DNA of 64,000 bases from Cryptomeria japonica (lineage: Eukaryota > Streptophyta > Pinopsida > Cupressales > Cupressaceae). Position 1 is the stretch's first letter; every line of letters starts with the position of its first letter. Below are positions 21,083 to 31,921 of the stretch, piece by piece. A model generated the notes under the pieces. That model was given only the letters and a program-made list of their open reading frames with translations. It was not told where the DNA came from and did not search any database. The DNA is taken from positions 649,974,468 to 650,038,467 of the forward strand of contig NC_081409.1 in the NCBI RefSeq assembly GCF_030272615.1. The letters are read 5' to 3'. Position numbers and translations under genes: made by a program.

Positions 21083-22916
21083 CATCTAACATTACTAATG
21101 TCTTCAACATGAAGAACACCGTATGGAATAGATGAAAATGCACCTAGTGGATCATCTTCTACAGATTTGAAAGGGTGCTTTTTGAAATTGCGCAGGATCT
21201 CTCAGTTATATCAACAACCAAAGGAGTATCCATTTCCAGAAATCCTGATTTAAAAAGTTTCACAGATAAATACCTTCTCGTCGAATTAGGGTTTCATGCG
21301 AAAATCTTCTTGCGGCTTCGATCTCTAAGAAATCTGCTTGTAGAGCTCTCTAAACCTCTTTCTCTTCTAATGCAAAGTGACAAATGAGAGGGTTAAGTTG
21401 CCTTTTATTATTCGCATATCTAACTTTTTGGTGTAATAAATGAGCTTAACCTAAACCTTCCGGATACCTTATTTTCACAGACTGTTCCACAAAAATTCTT
21501 TTGCGGATCTCCAATATCGCTCAATCTCTTTCGGAGATGCTTCCAAAACATCTACGATACCAAAATACAACTTTTGACAATCTGCCACATATTGGCACCA
21601 ACTTCTAGCAAGGGAGAATAGGATCTTCTTGAAAAATCCACCTAGGCCAGTAGCCTTAAATCAATTCTCAGAAGAATTTCCAGCACCAGTTTCAGGTGCG
21701 GATCCATTTCTTGCATTAGAATCACTCTTCTTTACCCATGTCTTTTTCATTTGATTCCTGATCTCATCCATTTTCTCTTTACCTTTATCATTTATCTGCA
21801 CACTCTTCTTGTTGTTTGCCAAAACCTTCCTATCTACATTCTTGCTTCTACAAAATCTTGCAATGTGACCAGATTTGTTGCAATTATAACACACAATATT
21901 TCTCTATCCAGTTTTGTAATTCCCTTGATTTCCTCTTGATCTGCACTGATTAGCAATGTGGCGAAATCTATTGCATGTATAACATCTAACATTCCTTGTA
22001 TTTGAAAAGTTATTTAAAATATCTCTTCATTCACTTGATTTATGTCCATACTTGTTGCAATTGAAACACTGACCAAAGAATGATGGACCATTTCGATTCA
22101 TTCTACTTCTACATTGACTAGCTTTATGACCAAATTGATTGAAAACAAAACAATTGCCATTGAACTTTTGAGCATTAGGTTGCCTTATTGGAGACCTTTT
22201 AGCTGTGGTCTTCTGATGTTCTGACTTATGATTGCTTTGATTAGATCAGGAGCTTTCACCTTTCTCAAATCGAAGACCTCGCTTATCATCTTCACTCTTC
22301 TGACTTTGTAGCAGCATATCAAGTTTTGCTGAGCTAATCTTGAACTTTTCTTTGTACTCATTTGCAGTAGCAAGTTCATCCCTAGGAATGACAATTTGCC
22401 TTTCAAGCTCTTCCTCATTGTTTTTGGATTGATGCAGTTCAAGCTTAGCTAGTCGATTTCACAATTAAGTATTCAACAATCATCACATCTATCTTTCATG
22501 GACTGATTAAGATTCTCTTCATTCTTCTTCCTTCCCTCAATCTCCTTGCTCAACCCCATCACTATAGATTTCGTCTCATGTTTCAGGATAGCATTGTCTT
22601 TACCAAGTTTCTCACATTCTTCTGTATTCTCCTTCAAGGCTTCACTCAAGTGATCATCATCTATTCTTTGGCTTTCTTTTTGCTTTATCTTCTTACAAAG
22701 TTCCTTTCTCTTTTCCTTGGACTTATTTAGTTGTTCTTTTAATGACTGAATGAAATTCTTAGCATCCTTAAGATTAGCTTTCAATTTCCGGACTTCAACC
22801 TTGGACTGATCAAGGTGATCAAGTGCAACTAGAAGTTATTGTTGAAGCCCACCAGAATCCTTTGAATAACCTTCCCAAATCCTCCTCAAGTTGTTGGACT
22901 TCTTCCGAGGAACTAG
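20744..22916 (-). pseudogene. coiled-coil/zinc-knuckle gag-like gene (element D)
   Basis: It begins just after the PBS and reads VPRKKSNNLRRI near the start, then a long coiled coil (22784-22473, with KANLKDAKNFIQSLKEQLNK and KENTEECEKLGKDNAILKHE) continuing in 22442-22185. CCHC knuckles follow, e.g. CFNCNKYGHKSSE (final Cys lost), CYTCNRFRHIANQC and CYNCNKSGHIARFC. The block is repeated at 21085-20744 because of the tandem duplication (CYACNRFGHIANQC, CYNCNKSGHITRFC). There is no typical copia capsid sequence upstream of the knuckles. It probably binds element RNA through the knuckles and multimerises through the coil (inference). Several stops and frameshifts are present. Confidence 0.78.
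21095..22016 (-). repeat. tandem duplication in element D, upstream copy
   Basis: The second copy of the gag-tail/ORF2-start block. Its ORF2 start is cut off after the HVEDI-like block, where the downstream copy begins again with zinc-knuckle sequence. The upstream copy therefore carries only an ORF2 fragment. Confidence 0.85.
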
Positions 22917-22928
22917 GCTTTGATACCA
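22917..22928 (-). promoter_or_regulatory. primer-binding site of element D
   Basis: On the minus strand TGGTATCAAAGC follows the 5' LTR after two bases. It differs at one base from the TGGTATCAGAGC of elements B and I, and is still of the initiator-Met tRNA type. Confidence 0.85.
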
Positions 22929-22930
22929 AT

Positions 22931-24014
22931 TGTTGGAATCAAGGAACACTAAGAGGGGGGTGAATCAGTGTTTTGCAAACTTTAACTTTATTAATCTGTT
23001 CTTTCAACCACTTAATATATTGAACCAAAAGAAAGATGCAAGAACACAAATCAATCAACCACAACACCATAACACAAATATTTTATACGTAGAAAACCCG
23101 GTCAAGAGAAAAACCACGGTGGGGATGAGACCCATAAGATGAGCCTACTCAAATATAAAGTTTTACAATGATAATACACATGCATTTAGGCAGACTGCTT
23201 AGAGCTCACTACTCAAGAAAGAGAGGCTCACTGCCTACAAATGAATTACAACAGATCATTGAAGTACATGAACTAAATAATAGCATCTACAAATGCCTGA
23301 TTATAGTTCCGATTGAGCATATTTTACAAACTTTCCACACTTTGCCTTACACTGCTTTGATCCACTGTTCTGCAATAATCCAGAGCACAAATCTCTAACT
23401 TGTGCACGTGAAATTGCGCATAATCGATCACCAACACCTTTTGCATACCCACCAATCTCTAAAATGATCATAACAATTATCTTATATATCCGCAACAAGA
23501 AATTAATTCAACTGCATGTCAGTTCAAGAAAACTTAACATATAATGAAACGTGTACATACTGTTGGCCAAATTTGATGTCAAAGACTAGTGTGGACCAAA
23601 ATAATTGATTAAACATTACCAAAACTACCGAACAAAACACTTGGACCACAATCAATCACCAAAATCATTCCGCATAAGGATTATCCATGCAAGTTGGCTG
23701 TTTTGCACTACTAAGTCGAAAAAATGGTAAACAAAAGCTTCTAACACGCACACCAATTATCACCGGAGGCTAAAATTCAAGAATAAGGTAATCCAGACAT
23801 CTTCCCTGAAATCCGCAACACAAGATATCAACCCGAAAATAAATATCAATCAAAATACTAAACTCTCCCAGATGCTCTATTATAGGTTTGTCGGACCTGA
23901 ACTCATTATCAATCTGACTTCCGGTACGTGAAAATCACACAGTGCGGATGGGATTACTGAGTTGGGTTGCCATCAATGATAACACCAAATGACCTGTGTA
24001 GTGTCTTGCCAACA
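22931..24014 (-). repeat. 5' LTR of element D
   Basis: 1084 bp, starting TGTTGGCAAGACACT at 24014 and ending GATTCCAACA at 22931. Divergence from the 3' LTR is obvious by eye, so the insertion is not recent. The hairpin AGGC-TCACT-GCCT at 23224-23236 is perfect in both LTRs. Confidence 0.92.
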
Positions 24015-24094
24015 CTCCCTTGAATTCTTACATAGGTAAGTGACATTTTTGGAATGTGCGGAAGCATCAATGGACTTCAGGAACATGGTGCCAC
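24015..24094 (-). pseudogene. hAT transposase exon 3, part before element D
   Basis: Starts after acceptor TTTCAG at 24095. It encodes GGTMFLKSIDASAHSKNVTY and the residues up to the D insertion. Its partner is 16411-16889; removing D (with one copy of the CTCC(C/T) duplication) rejoins them in a conventional hAT order. Confidence 0.85.
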
Positions 24095-24201
24095 CTGAAA
24101 TTTGAAAACAAAGAAAAATCAATGATTTAATGATGATTGAATAAATCTTAAATAAAAAATAAACTACAAATCATTAAATAAAATTCAACTTATTCAATCA
24201 C

Positions 24202-24434
24202 CTGCAGAAGAAACAAGAAAATTTAGGAGCATTCTGTTTCTCCTATCAGTCCAACCATTGGTCATGATGTTGCAACCCTTCTTCTTCCATATCTCTCGCT
24301 AATCCTCTAATGTGGCTTTTACATCAGCCACCATTTTTGTCAAAATTTGGCCACTTAACTTAAAATCAGAAGGGGTTCTGAAACACGCCCTACAAATAGC
24401 GATGGCATCAACCATGCTCTGTCAATAAGGAGAC
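24202..24434 (-). pseudogene. hAT transposase exon 2
   Basis: Acceptor ATGATAG before 24434 and donor CTGCAG/GTGATT at 24202/24201. It encodes QSMVDAIAICRACFRTPSDF, then KLSGQILTKMVADVKATLED, REIWKKKGCNIMTNGWTD and RRNRMLLNFLVSSAG, the DUF659 start region of plant hAT transposases. Two in-frame stops (SPY*QS and LED*RE) are each one base from an expected codon. Confidence 0.87.
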
Positions 24435-24543
24435 CTATCATAAATAAATTAAATAAGAGAAGTATAAATATTAGACAAAACAAACTATAAATATTAAAAA
24501 CTTAAAAACTAAAAACAATCAAATAAAAATTAAAAGGAATTAC

Positions 24544-24782
24544 CTGGTTGTGAAGAATGGAATATTGCAATAATACCAAAATCTCTCAATTGCACTTTTA
24601 GCTTTATTGTGTACCTCTTTGTTTCAACCCATGCTCTCAAGTGAAGGTTGGGCAATAGGAGTGTTGTGTGGCTCAAAATATGAATCCATCCTAGATTTAC
24701 AAATTCTAGGACCAATGATTGCACTCCCACTACCACTGGCACTACCAACAACAGAAACGGTAGCACTAGCACTAGCACTCAG
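24544..24782 (-). pseudogene. hAT transposase exon 1, 3' part
   Basis: Carries a Ser/Ala/Val-rich linker (ASATVSVVGSASGSGSA) followed by RICKSRMDSYFEPHNTPIAQ and AIERFWYYCNIPF, ending at donor CAACCAG/GTAATT (24544/24543). The linker-to-FW block order is standard between the BED finger and DUF659. One in-frame stop follows SLESMG. Element E separates this from the BED part at 30978-31286. Confidence 0.83.
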
Positions 24783-25192
24783 ACTTTACTTAAGTTAACT
24801 TAGGATAATGCATTTCTTCGTAGTTTAGATTTGAGACACTTAGGGAAGTGTGCACATAGGGATAGAGCTTGTAGGAGAAATTCCACCCTTTGTGGTCTTG
24901 TTTTGTTGTTACATTCCACATTCGGCGGGTCATCTACCTCTTGTGGAATATTATATTATTTCTCCTACCTACCCCTAGTATTTCTTACCTACCTTTGTTT
25001 CTCATTGAGCAACATGTCATGGTTGTGCGCTCGTACATCCATATGGCCTTGCCTATATAAGAAGGCCTATATTTATTGTATTGGTAAATCCAGCTGATCA
25101 TTTTCATATTGATGAGATACAGTTTGTTCTTGTCATTCTTTTGTCTCTATTTTTATACTTTTCATTGTGCTCTTGATCTTGGCAAAATCTCA
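24783..25192 (+). repeat. 5' LTR of element E (5'-truncated)
   Basis: 410 bp matching 30568-30977 without visible indels but with perhaps a dozen or more substitutions. Begins ACTTTACTTAAG directly after hAT linker sequence. A TATA-type box TATATAA lies at 25054-25060, flanked by GGCCTT (25045-25050) and AAGGCC (25062-25067), which could pair. Confidence 0.9.
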
Positions 25193-25194
25193 CA

Positions 25195-25207
25195 TGGTAT
25201 CAAAGTC
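25195..25207 (+). promoter_or_regulatory. primer-binding site of element E
   Basis: TGGTATCAAAGTC, two bases after the LTR end ATCTCA. Initiator-Met tRNA type, with the same AAAG variant as D. Confidence 0.85.
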
Positions 25208-26199
25208 ATTGGGGCTTCAGTGATTGGTTTTTGGAGACATCGTGGAAGGCTTCTATTTTCGGATCTGAGGAACTGCGCTTTTTGTAGGCATCTTGGAGCG
25301 TTTTTGACCTCACCATTGCGTCCGGGAGGCCATTTCCATAAAAATCAAGTATAAATTCGACCTATTTTGGCAAAAATCAATTTTTGGGTGTGGAGGAAAT
25401 TTTCTGCCCAATTCGGACGATACAGTACGAAATTTTTGGCTTTTTTTTTTTTTTGGTTTGTTTTCTGAAAATTATTTTCCAGTTTGAAAATTCCCAATCA
25501 GTAGCACACAGTCAGCGCTCAGTCAGCAGCACCCAGTGAGCGCCCAGTTAGCATTTTCTTTGGAAATTTTTAGACCCCTCTCCATTGAGCAGTTTGGATT
25601 TTTGGGTCAACTTTGGAGGCCCATAACTTGTTCAATTTTGCTCTTTTTTGGGTGCAATTTTTTTTTATTTGAGCTAATTTTTTGTGTTCTTCAGAGTGGT
25701 GTGGTTATTTTCTGGTTTTGGTACATAGAGTTTTCAGAATTTTCAGTTTCTCTCAACTGTACCTGTCTAATCCTCAATTTTGCAACTTCAAAGGCCTCGT
25801 TTGAGCTCATACGACCTCCTTTTTAGGTGCCGTTTTTTTTTAAAGTGCATTTTTTTTCATCTACTTTCATAATCCATGATCAGATTTTAGAGATTTTAAG
25901 TAGAAATTGTACTTTCAAATATTGGTCTTATTTGGCCTATTTGGTACTTGTAAATTGCTTGGATCTTAGTTTAGATCTCTTGCATGATTAGTTTGAGTCT
26001 CTTTTGGCCTTATTGAGGCAGTTATAAAATTGAAATCAGAAGTCCACTTTGCCATTTTTTGCAAGTGGCCCATTGTACATGCACTAAGTATAAAGTGCCA
26101 AATCATCACTTTTGGTGGGGTTCTTTGATTGAGTGAATTTGGGGGGGTGTCTTGTGTGATTGTGCCTCTCTTTCCTTATGCTCTTTCATTTTTCTTGCA

Positions 26200-27200
26200 A
26201 TGAGTCCTCATAAATTTCCACGTTTAACTCCACATAATTATGCATCATGGAAAATTAAAGTATGGAGCAAATTAATGGAAAAAGGTCTCACACATTACAT
26301 AGATGGAACAATAGCAGCACCACCTGATCCTAAGGCTAATCCTAATGCTCAGTTAGAATGGCTCACTAAGAATTGCATGGCTCTTGGAACTTTGCACAAG
26401 TATGTATCAGATGACCTCATCTTTCATATTGAAAAGTGTACTACAATCAAAGATGCTTGGGATATGTTTCAGAAATTGTATAGTCAAGTTGATGAAATCA
26501 AAGGTTATAAGATTGACAATGAGCTCACAAACTTGGATCCCAAGAGTTTTGATACAATCCAAGATTATGTCACCAAAGCAAATGAGCTAAGAGCAAAGCT
26601 TAAGGATTGTGGAATTGACAAAAAAGATGCTCAGTTGATATTCAACTTGTTGGACAAGCTTGCACCAGAATATGCAGCATTTGTGTCTAGCTTCCAAACT
26701 CATCGTTTGACAGTGAGGAGTTCCTATGTTATGCCTTCATTTGATGCTTTCATAGAAATGTTGATATTGGAACAATCTAAGTTGTTGAACATGGGGCTTC
26801 TCAAGTCTTCAAAGTCCTAGGCTTTGGTGGCTAATCAAGGGAATCAAGGAAGTCAAGGCAAAGATTCCAACAAGAAGAAGAAGCACTCCAAGTCTAAGCC
26901 ACAACAAGAAAAAGGACAATCATCCTCTCCATCACAAGGCGATTTTTCATCCTCTTCCAAGAAGGGGACACCATCTAAGAAGGATAAGCCAACTTGTGCA
27001 TATTGCAAGAAGTATGGACATGATGAACATCGATGCCACATAAAACAAGTTGATGAGTTAACTAATCTTCTTAAGAAAAACAACATCAACTTGCCATCCG
27101 CCTACACAAAGAAGGATTATCTCCTTCCTCTTCCTCACAGTCTAAGGGAAAAGGGCAAGCATTTGTGGCTACAACAAGTTCTTCACAGTAGTGGATACTT
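26200..27200 (+). pseudogene. copia gag (element E)
   Basis: The start MSPHKFPRLTPHNYASWKIK is chosen because it opens the copia gag family; an earlier in-frame ATG at 26152 adds only a hydrophobic stretch. Capsid-type blocks follow: AQLEWLTKNCMALGTLHKYV, AWDMFQKLYSQVDEIKGYKI and IQDYVTKANELRAKLKDCGI. A TAG at 26818-26820 interrupts the frame. A Lys/Ser/Gln-rich linker and a zinc knuckle, CAYCKKYGHDEHRC (about 26995-27040), end the protein. About 330 codons, normal for copia gag. The leader 25208-26199 contains no gene and includes a T run near 25440. Confidence 0.9.
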
Positions 27201-28536
27201 GACTCAGGTGCCTCATATCACATGGGTTCTACAAAGGAGCAGTTTTCTTCATTGGAGCCATCTAAAGGTACCTCACATTTACATAGGTGATGATACACAA
27301 GTAGAGGTTGAAGGGAAAGGTTTAGTTGACATGGATGATGGAACATTTTAGAATGTTCTCTATTTTCCTAACTTGTCTACCAACCTTCTCTCTATCTACC
27401 AAATTACTCACTATGGGAATGGGAAAAAGATTGAGTTTACACCAGATTCAGTTGTGGTAAAGGAACTTGATGATGATGCCTTGGTAGCAGTGGGACAAGT
27501 CAATGACAACTCAAGGCTTTATTCATTCTCCCACTTTGTGCCAAGTTCACCTTCTAGGGCCTTGCTTACTCATTCAAATTCAGAAAGTAAGCTATGGCAT
27601 GAGCGGTTTGGTCACCTCAACTACCACTATCTTCAGCAGCTCAACACTAAAGATATGGTCACAGGTCTACCTCGAATCAGTTTTTCAGAGGGTGTATGTT
27701 CAGGTTGTTCCATGGGCAAGCATCCCGAGGGAAAGTTTGATAAGGGGAAAGCTTCGAGAGCTTTGGAAGTTCTTCAACTTGTTCACAGCGATGTAGCAGG
27801 TCCATTTCTAGCACCTTCATTTAGCAAGGCCCGCTATGTCCTTACCTTCATTGATGACTACTCCTGCTTCACTTGGGTCTACTTTCTTATTCATAAGAGT
27901 GAAGTATTTGACAGATTTCAGGAGTTCAAGACTCGTGTGGAGAAGCAATCTAGGAAAGTGGTGAAGATTCTTCGCACAGATAATGGAAGGGAATATGTGA
28001 ACAAAAGACTTGAGGATTTTTGTACATTTGAGGGGATTGATCTTCAGCATTCTGTCACATACACTCCACAGCAGTACGGAGTTGCAGAACGCAAGAATAG
28101 AACTTTGAAAGAAATGTCTAGCTGTATGATACATGCACATTCTCTTGATCCTGCTTTTTGGGCAGAGGCTATCAGTTGTGCCAAACACATCCAGAATTGG
28201 GTTCCTCACAAAGCTTTGCAAGGTATTACTCGTTTTGAGGCTTGGGTTGGTAGGAAACTGATTGTGAGACATTTCATAGTCTTTGGGTGTCCAGCATGGG
28301 CTCGCATACCTGCACAGAAACGCAAGGCATTGGAACCTCAGAGTCGGCCTTGCATATTTGTTGGATATCCTGAGGGTGTTAAGGCATATAGATTGATGGA
28401 TCCTAAGACACATGAGGTGTTCATTGAGAGGAGTGTTCACTTTGAGGAAAGCTCTCCTAGTCTCTACCTCCTCCACCTTCCTCGATTGTGGATAGTGATG
28501 CTAGTGATTCAAATGATGAGACTCCTTCAACTCTGA
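27170..28536 (+). pseudogene. copia protease and integrase (element E)
   Basis: Protease: the Asp-Ser-Gly-Ala core is read at 27201-27209 in the frame WILDSGASYHMGS, just after a TAG. GAG-pre-integrase: FPNLSTNLLSIYQITHYGNG near 27370 and KLWHERFGHLNYHYLQQL near 27590, with CSGCSMGKH completing the HHCC zinc site. Catalytic D-D-E: VHSDVAGPF (about 27783), RTDNGREYVN (about 27975) and QQYGVAERKNRT (about 28075). The GKR-like C-terminal blocks CPAWARI and GYPEGVKAYRLMDP follow. The frame is open from 27373 to 28536, then a frameshift leads into the hinge at 28488-28679. The DDE residues are intact. Confidence 0.93.
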
Positions 28537-28689
28537 CTCGTAGGGTTACACCTCCGCAGGGTCCACTTGTAGTTGAGGAGCCTCGTTCTCCACCTCCACC
28601 TAGACCTCGTTGGGCTCAACAAACACTTGAGTTCGCGGGTTCTCTTGTTGGGGATCCTTCAGATACACAGAGAATTTGATCACAACATC

Positions 28690-30263
28690 AGGATCTTCCA
28701 CATGCATTCATTGCTACTGCTTCCAATCCACAGACATTTCAGGAAGCATCAGGGGTTCCTGAGTGGGACCAAGCTATGGAGGAAGAGTATAGTTCCTTGA
28801 TGAGGAACAACACATGGGATTTAGTCCATCTCCCTAAGGGGAGAAAGATGGTTCGATGTAAGTGGATCTTTTGGACCAAGTTTGTAGCGGATGGTAGTGT
28901 GGATAAGTACAAGGCTCGATTTGTTGCAAAAGGTTTCTCCTAGGTAGCAGGTGTTGATTATACTGAGACCTTTGTGCCCGTAGCCAAGATGAACTCCATT
29001 CACTTAACACTTGCTATTGCTACAACTCATGGTTGGGCTGTACATCAGATGGATGTGAAGAGTGCTTTTCTTCATGGTGATCTTGATGAGGAGATTTATA
29101 TGGAGCAGCCATAGGGTTTCATCCAGGATACTTCCTTGGTTTGCAGACTAAGGAAATCTCTCTATGGCCTTAAGCAGGCCCCCAGGGCTTGGTATGCCAA
29201 GATGGATTCCTCTCTTCTCTCAGCAGGGTTCACCAGGTGTCATTTTGATCTGGATGTCTATATTTTGCGACAGGATGACTCTCACTTGATACTTGTGCTC
29301 TATGTTGGTAATTTGATCATTACAGGGAGTACCGCATCCATCATTAGCAGGGTCAAATCTTCTTTGCATGACAGATTTGCTATGACTGACTTGGGTCTTT
29401 TGTACTACTTTCTCGGGATAGAGATTTTACAGTCACCTTCCGGGATTACACTATCGCAGCCCAAGTATGCTCTTGATCTACTTGCACGCTTTCATATGGC
29501 TGATTGTAAGCCTGTACCGACTCCCTTTCTTTCAGGAGTCAAGCTTGAGGCTCACTGTTCTTCTCCACCAATTGATGCCACTTTGTATCGTCAGCTTGTG
29601 GGTAGTCTCATCTACTTGACCCATACACGCCCTGATATTTCATTTGTAGTTGGCATGGTTTCCCACTTCTTGCAGGAACCACATGAGCTTCATTGGAAAG
29701 CCGCCAAACGCATCCTTCATTACATCTAGGGTACACAACACTATGGGATTCACCATGCAGCAAGCACAAGACTTCGCTTGGTTGGTTACACAGACTCTAA
29801 TTGAGCTGGTGATCTTGATGATCGTAAGTCTACTTTTGGTTACAGTTTTCAACTTGGTTGAGGCCCCATTTGTTGGCAGAGCAAGAAGCAGCATGCTATT
29901 GCTCTTTCTTCGACTGAGGCTGAGTATCGAGGCGCTATTAATGCAGCGACAGAGACCATTTGGCTTCAGCAGATTCTCACAGAGTTTGGGTTCACCACTC
30001 CACGACCGACAGTTCTACATTGCGACAATCAAAGTGCTATTGCTATCTCGAAGAACCCGGTCCAACATCAACGGACCAAACACATCAAGATCCATATGCA
30101 CTATATCCGAGAGTTGATTCAGGAGCAGGTCATTGATTTGCAATATTGTCCTACAACGGAGCAGGTTGTAGACATATTCACCAAACCTTTCACCGAGAGT
30201 AAGTTCCAACAGTTGCGAGCTCTCTTGGGGGTGCGGGATGTGTCATTAGTGGGAGTCAGCTGA
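28690..30263 (+). pseudogene. copia reverse transcriptase and RNase H (element E)
   Basis: RT blocks: EWDQAMEEEYSSLMRNNTWD (about 28765), [60 protein letters not shown] (about 29145). The catalytic YVDD box reads YVGN (29301-29312), so both metal-binding Asp positions are lost. RNase H follows: HTRPDISFVVGMVSHFLQEP, DLDDRKSTFGYS, SSTEAEYRGAINAATETIW, HCDNQSAIAISKNP, ending TKPFTESKFQQLRALLGVRD. Stops at 28941-28943, 29112-29114 and near 29728 look like Gln codons turned TAG. Confidence 0.93.
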
Positions 30264-30517
30264 CTTCTCCTTCCTCTCTTATGGGGGGGATTTTTTCCTC
30301 TTTGAGGTTTTGTCCTTCTTTGAGAGTCTTTTGTACATTCATCTCTCTTTTGGGGGGGAGTTTTTTCCCATTGGGTTTTCTACTTTTCTTCATTTGTGAG
30401 AGATTGCATTGCATGGTTTTGCTTGCATTTGCATATTGTAGATGGGTACCTATCATGGCCTATTAGCCGGGACCCATCTTGCATTGTTGACTTGAGTCTT
30501 CATTCCCCTAAGTTGCA

Positions 30518-30977
30518 CTTAAGGGGGGGTGTTGGTGTAAATAAATATTCATTATGAATATTATTACACTTTACTTAAGTTAACTTAGGATAATGCATTT
30601 CTTCGTAGTTTGGATTTGAGACATTTAGGGAAGTGTGCACATAGGGATAGAGCTTCTAGGAGAAATTCCACCTTTTGTGGTCTTGTTTTGTTGGTACACT
30701 CCACATTCGGTGGGTCATCCACCTCTTGTGGAATATTATATTATTTCTCCTACCTACCCCTAGTATTTCTTACCTACCCTTGTTTCTCATTGAGCCACAT
30801 GTCATGATTGTGTGCTCGTACATCCATATGGCCTTGCCTATATAAGAAGGCCTATATTCATTGTATTGGTGAATCCAGTTGATCATTTTCATATTGATGA
30901 GATACAGTTTGTTCTTGTCATTCTTTTGTCTCTATTTTTATACTTTTCATTGTGCCCTTGATCTTGACAAAATCTCA
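30518..30977 (+). repeat. PPT and 3' LTR of element E
   Basis: A G-rich tract (TTAAGGGGGGG, ending 30529) is the PPT, followed by the LTR TGTTGGTGTAAATAAAT at 30530 to CTCA at 30977. A TATATAA box lies at 30839-30845. Two other G7-8 runs (30283-30291 and 30349-30358) occur between RNase H and the PPT. Confidence 0.88.
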
Positions 30978-31286
30978 CTATCCAACACAACCAATGTTAG
31001 CCAACTCCTCCCTTTGCTTCTTCTTCATTTCTTTTAGAGCCTCAAATGTCTCTATTTGCACTTGGCACTCATGAATAGCCTCAAGACGTGCTAGTGTGAA
31101 ATGGTATGCATCATGGCCACGTATACAGGTAATGTGGTATTTCAATCTATTTATGGCTCCATGAAAGATTGTTTTGCAATATTTACATTTTTCCTCTCCC
31201 TTATTTTGCCCGAGAAAATGTTCAGCATGTTTCCAAGCTAGAACTTTTCTGCCTGGGATTGCTCTACGAGGAGTGGAATTAGACAT
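30978..31286 (-). pseudogene. hAT transposase exon 1, BED zinc finger
   Basis: Start ATG at 31284-31286 (MSNSTPRRAIPGRK), preferred over the in-frame ATG at 31322 because hAT proteins begin near the finger. The BED-type DNA-binding finger reads AWKHAEHFLGQNKGEEKCKY, CKTIFHGAINRLKYHIT, with CX2C and His ligands, followed by HDAYHFTLARLEAIHECQVQ and a Lys/Glu-rich stretch. It is interrupted by element E at 30977 within ELANIGCV. The finger itself looks intact. Confidence 0.87.
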
Positions 31287-31322
31287 TGTTTTCAAAAGTT
31301 GAAGGTTGCTGGAATAAGACAC

Positions 31323-31921
31323 AATTACAAAAAAATGAATATTTGTGCATTGTTAAATTATAAATTAATAAAACAAAAAATGTAATAGCATTTTTTTTGA
31401 AGAAATCAACAAACCTTACAATGTACTTTTCTTTTTCAAACATTGAAAAAAAAAGTATATTGTAGGGTTTGCTGATTTCTTTAAGTTTTAAGATTAAAAA
31501 AAAAATCTACATGGTAGGGTTTGCTGATTTCTTTGAAAGAAATGAATACACATGTTTTAAAAAAAAGTTGAAAATTTGCTTATAAAACACCCAAAAAACC
31601 AAAAAAATTCACTCTTATCTCTTATAAGAAGGTTTAAATGAAATTCAACCTCTTTCCAATCCTCTCGAACAAGCTTTTGATGAACCAAATGCAAGTATTA
31701 CACGACCCCAATATGATTTGTTGAATAAATTTTACTCTTCCTTGTTGCTTGCCCTACTATGCACTCTTCTTTTTCCTCACAACCTACTCTTCTCTTCCTT
31801 TTTTTTTCAATAGAATGAAATGAGATGACTTTTAGCCCGTAGAAGAAAATATAAGTGAAAAAAAAAGCAACTTAAAACAAGTTTTAAAAAGTTTTTTTTT
31901 TTGCTTTTTCATTTGGGCTGA
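31323..31921. other. hAT 5' non-coding region with a foldback
   Basis: Upstream (minus strand) of the transposase start. No gene. It contains an imperfect foldback: 31400-31439 pairs with 31443-31481 with only a few mismatches, and part of the arm (TAGGGTTTGCTGATTTCTTT) recurs as a direct copy near 31515-31534. Poly-A and poly-T runs are common. Confidence 0.6.

Larger units (their letters stand above)
16890..24014 (-). mobile_element. element D: pol-less copia with gag-like gene and ORF2
   Basis: A structurally complete LTR element of 7125 bp on the minus strand. It has 5' LTR 22931-24014, PBS 22917-22928, a coiled-coil/zinc-knuckle gene, ORF2, PPT 17996-18006 and 3' LTR 16890-17994. The target duplication is CTCCT (16885-16889) against CTCCC (24015-24019), one mismatch. 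No protease, integrase, RT or RNase H is present anywhere in the 4.9-kb interior. It interrupts hAT exon 3. It must have been mobilised by proteins supplied in trans, presumably by a copia relative with the same PBS and PPT (inference). Confidence 0.9.
24783..30977 (+). mobile_element. Ty1/copia element E with near-complete structure
   Basis: A plus-strand copia element of about 6.2 kb inserted in exon 1 of the hAT. Its 5' LTR (24783-25192) lacks the first 38 bp of the 448-bp LTR seen at 30530-30977. A PBS, a long leader, gag, protease, integrase, RT, RNase H and PPT follow in copia order. The truncated left end explains why no target duplication is visible. It is a different family from A-D: the LTR is only 0.45 kb and starts TGTTGGTGTAAAT. 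Stops, one frameshift between integrase and RT, and a mutated RT active site make it inactive. Confidence 0.92.

Noticed and set aside
24783-24800. target-site duplication for element E
   Set aside because: The 5' LTR is truncated by 38 bp, and the bases beside it do not match those after 30977.
27817-28476. 219-codon open frame on the minus strand
   Set aside because: It is the antisense of the element E integrase, whose plus-strand frame has all expected motifs.
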